Shown one piece after another: positions 31,609 to 33,670 of a stretch of DNA of 33,670 bases. Numbering within the stretch: the first letter of the stretch is position 1; every line of letters starts with the position of its first letter. Source of the DNA: Oscillospiraceae bacterium (GTDB lineage: Bacteria; Bacillota; Clostridia; Oscillospirales; Oscillospiraceae); contig JAFZVM010000099.1 of assembly GCA_017617795.1 (NCBI GenBank), positions 1 to 33,670 on the forward strand, written 5' to 3'. Made by a program: the position numbers and the translations under genes. Under the pieces are notes generated by a model that was not told where the DNA came from, made no database searches, and saw only the letters and a program-made list of their open reading frames with translations.

Positions 31609-32482
31609 TCTCGTCTTCCTTTACCGGAGCCAGCTTCTTGCGGAGAGCGGCGACCCGGTTTTTCAGCATGGCGCGGAGGCCTTCCTCCCCGCTTTCGGCA
31701 TCCTGGCTGCGCATCAGGCACTGATCCAGCCGGCTTTCCAGTTCGCTGAGGGTAATATCGGAATAGATCTCCCCGTTCAGCGCGAAGCTGATCTCTCCCG
31801 TCTGCTCGCTGACGATCACCACCGCCGCGTCGGAGTGCTCGCTCATCCCCAGGGCCGCCCGGTGGCGCATGCCGTACCGCTGGGGCAGGTCCAGCCGCTT
31901 GCTGGAGGGGAGACGGCAGCGGGCTGCATAGATCCGCTCGCTGCGGATGATCACCGCGCCGTCGTGCAGGACGGTGTTCTTATCGAAGATATGCTGCAGG
32001 AGGATGGACCGGGTCTCCACGTCGATGAGGACTCCGGTCTGGATCTCCTCGTTCAGATCATTGTCCCGCTCGAAGACGATCAGGGCGCCGGTCTTGGTTT
32101 TGGACAGGGGATCGCAGGCCTTTACCACTTCCTCGATGCAGCCGCCCATCTCCTTGGAGCGCTCCGAGCCGGGGATGAACCGGGTCACGGCGCCGACCTT
32201 CTCCAGCATGGCCCTGACCTCCGGCTGGAACACGATCAGCAGGATCAGGACCCCCAATTCCAGGCCCTTGCCGAAGACGTAGTTGAACATATACAGGTCC
32301 AGCTTCCTGGCGATGAGCATGGCCACGATGATCAGGAGCAGCCCCCGCAGCGCCCTGCCCGAGCCGGTGCGGGACAGGAAGTACAGGATCTTGTACAGGA
32401 GGAAAGCCATGATCGCCATGTCGATCACGTCGTTGATCCGTATGGTCCTGATCAGGCTCAGAAGCATGTTCCAAAAACCCAT
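31580..32482 (-). CDS. cdaA: Diadenylate cyclase CdaA
   Basis: 300 aa. Makes c-di-AMP from two ATP, controlling K+ uptake and cell-wall turgor. Three membrane segments are at the N-terminus (about 20-37, 46-62, 74-88). The DisA_N catalytic domain has the DGA motif at 174-176 (LHDGAVII) and RHRAA at 206-210 (GMRHRAALGMSE). ATG at 32482 has AAAGGGGGAAG upstream, and a hairpin and strong promoter lie in the leader. First gene of the cdaA-cdaR-rseC-yicC-remA-gmk-rpoZ-priA operon. Confidence 0.96.
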   Translation of the reverse strand: MGFWNMLLSLIRTIRINDVIDMAIMAFLLYKILYFLSRTGSGRALRGLLLIIVAMLIARKLDLYMFNYVFGKGLELGVLILLIVFQPEVRAMLEKVGAVTRFIPGSERSKEMGGCIEEVVKACDPLSKTKTGALIVFERDNDLNEEIQTGVLIDVETRSILLQHIFDKNTVLHDGAVIIRSERIYAARCRLPSSKRLDLPQRYGMRHRAALGMSEHSDAAVVIVSEQTGEISFALNGEIYSDITLSELESRLDQCLMRSQDAESGEEGLRAMLKNRVAALRKKLAPVKEDENEDHQEDRQ

Positions 32483-32509
32483 TCGGACTTCCCCCTTTCT
32501 TTCTGTCCC

Positions 32510-32532
32510 GCCGCAGGGGTTTTTCCTGCGGC
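32510..32532 (-). other. Leader hairpin upstream of cdaA
   Basis: GCCGCAGG and CCTGCGGC form a perfect 8-bp stem with a 7-nt loop in the 5' leader, between promoter and Shine-Dalgarno. It is followed by GGGACAGAAAG, not a T-tract, so it is more likely a stabilising or regulatory hairpin than a terminator. Confidence 0.5.
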
Positions 32533-32554
32533 AGGACCTATAGTGCTAACTTAT

Positions 32555-32583
32555 ATTATATCTTATCCGCTTCCGCTTGACAA
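32555..32583 (-). promoter_or_regulatory. Strong promoter of the cdaA operon
   Basis: On the minus strand, TTGTCA (32583-32578), a 17-bp spacer, then a perfect TATAAT (32560-32555). It drives a leader of about 65 nt. Confidence 0.85.
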
Positions 32584-32600
32584 GCGATTTCCGCGTTTGG

Positions 32601-33670
32601 TCATAAGTTTTCCAGGGCTTTTGCCAGTCTGCGCACGTGGCTCTCCCGGCTGAAGGCGGATACGCTCAGGCGCACCGTGCCTTCCTTCCCCGTTCCCGCC
32701 GTGTCGTGGGCCAGGGGGGCGCAGTGGAGCCCCGCCCGCAGGGAAAAGCCCCGCTCCGCCAGCCGCGCCGCCGCCGTCTCGCAGTCCATGTCCTTCACCT
32801 GAAAGGAAAGGACGCCGACCTGTCGAAAAGGTTCCTCCGCCGCAAAGACCCGGAGCCGGGGGTTTTCCCCCAAAAGCTCCGCCGCCAGACGGACGAGCTT
32901 CTCCTCATGGGCCCGGATGGTCTCCTGCCCCAGACGCCGGACGAACTCCAGACCCGCCCGCAGACCGGCGATGCCGGGCATATTGTGGGTGCCCGCCTCC
33001 AGGCGGTCCGGCAGCCAGTCGGGCATATCCGGCTCTCTGGGGCTGCTGCCCGAGCCGCCCTCCAGCAGGGTGCGGATGCGTCTGTCTCCGGGCTGCCTGC
33101 CGCAGAGCAGCAGGCCGGTGCCCTGGGGGCCGTACAGTCCCTTGTGCCCGGGCATGGCCACGAAGGCCGCATTCCATTCCTCCGGCCGCAGGGGCAGGAC
33201 GCCGGCGCTCTGGGAGGCGTCCACGATCAGCGGGATCCCCCGCTCTTCGCAGAGGGCGGCGATCTCCTCCACCGGCTGGATGCAGCCGAATACGTTGGAA
33301 ACATGGTTCACCACCGCCAGAGCCGCCCCCTGCTTCAGCTCCCGCAGGTAGGCCTCCGCCGCCGCGGCCGGGTCGAAGGGCGGGGCCGCGGCCACCCGGA
33401 TCCTGGCCTCCAGCCCTCGGAGGGGCCGGAGCACCGCGTTGTGCTCATAGCCGGAGATCACCACCCGCTCCCCGGGACGGGCCAGGGCCTTGACGGCGAT
33501 GTTCAGACCGTGGGTGGCGTTCTGGCAGAAGACCACCCGCTCCGGTTCCGGCAAACCGAAAAGAGCCGCCGCCGTTTCCCGGCAGCGGTACGCTTCCTCC
33601 GCCGCCGCCATAGCGGCGGGATATCCTCCCCTGCCGGGACTGGCCAGGGTCAGCATAGCCCGCTCCACCG
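32601..33670 (-). CDS. Class-V aminotransferase-fold protein, cysteine-desulfurase-like (partial)
   Basis: At least 355 aa; the N-terminus runs off the right edge (family members start about 20 residues earlier). PLP residues are visible, counted from 33668: His76 (YEHNAV), Asp150 (IVDASQS), and His175-Lys176 (PGHKGLYGPQGTG, the Schiff base). Near the C-terminus, LRAGLHCAPLAH carries the persulfide-type Cys. The pattern is that of cysteine desulfurase-family proteins that mobilise sulfur from cysteine; IscS/SufS-type partners are not seen here. No terminator follows; the cdaA promoter begins almost at once. Confidence 0.9.
   Translation of the reverse strand, partial: VERAMLTLASPGRGGYPAAMAAAEEAYRCRETAAALFGLPEPERVVFCQNATHGLNIAVKALARPGERVVISGYEHNAVLRPLRGLEARIRVAAAPPFDPAAAAEAYLRELKQGAALAVVNHVSNVFGCIQPVEEIAALCEERGIPLIVDASQSAGVLPLRPEEWNAAFVAMPGHKGLYGPQGTGLLLCGRQPGDRRIRTLLEGGSGSSPREPDMPDWLPDRLEAGTHNMPGIAGLRAGLEFVRRLGQETIRAHEEKLVRLAAELLGENPRLRVFAAEEPFRQVGVLSFQVKDMDCETAAARLAERGFSLRAGLHCAPLAHDTAGTGKEGTVRLSVSAFSRESHVRRLAKALENL

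Noticed and set aside
1-33670. CRISPR arrays, insertion sequences, prophage or integrase genes
   Set aside because: No regularly spaced repeats, transposase, integrase or phage structural genes were seen; the only repeats are the short palindromic blocks in the priA-def gap and the operator-like pair at 13.4 kb.

Overview
The window is GC-rich DNA from an endospore-forming member of the Clostridia, most like an Oscillospiraceae/Ruminococcaceae-type gut anaerobe. The evidence is spoIIGA-sigE, spoVAD-spoVAE, the cdaA-cdaR pair, the gmk-rpoZ-priA-def-fmt-rsmB-rlmN-prpC-pknB-rsgA gene order, an archaeal-type phosphoglycerate mutase and an Rnf/methylene-THF-reductase-type redox protein. The species cannot be named from the sequence. 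Because GC is high, many long open frames lie antisense to real genes and were left out.

Layout. Positions 1-1069 (minus) hold the start of a gene fusing a MetV-like zinc domain to the N-terminus of RnfC; it runs off the left edge. Positions 1.2-6.7 kb hold mostly minus-strand single genes: an EamA transporter, ApgM, a YczE-type membrane protein, tRNA-Ser(GCU), an alpha/beta-hydrolase lacking its nucleophile, and a small unknown protein. A plus-strand secreted 'stalk'-repeat protein sits among them.

Positions 6.8-12.9 kb (plus) hold spoIIGA-sigE (mother-cell sigma factor and its processing protease), an O-antigen-ligase-like membrane protein, and a tight three-gene cassette: a serine-palmitoyltransferase-like enzyme, a ketosphinganine-reductase-like SDR and a serine hydrolase. 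Positions 13.0-14.8 kb hold divergent XRE and MerR regulators with a shared operator-like region and an unknown 141-aa protein. spoVAD-spoVAE (spore DPA uptake) follow, then two orphan membrane proteins, each with a strong sigma-A-type promoter.

Positions 17.6-24.9 kb (minus) form the translation/kinase operon def-fmt-rsmB-rlmN-prpC-pknB-rsgA. It is separated from priA by a 537-bp gap that looks like interspersed palindromic repeats. Positions 25.4-32.5 kb (minus) form one long operon, cdaA-cdaR-rseC-yicC-remA-gmk-rpoZ-priA, behind a consensus promoter. A partial class-V aminotransferase (cysteine desulfurase-like) occupies the right edge.

Most of the window is conserved housekeeping and sporulation content. 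The points most worth a second look are the MetV-RnfC fusion, the SPT-like/SDR/hydrolase cassette, the hydrolase with GMGLG in place of GxSxG, two apparently leaderless promoters (spoIIGA and the ligase), and the operator-like repeats between the XRE and MerR genes.
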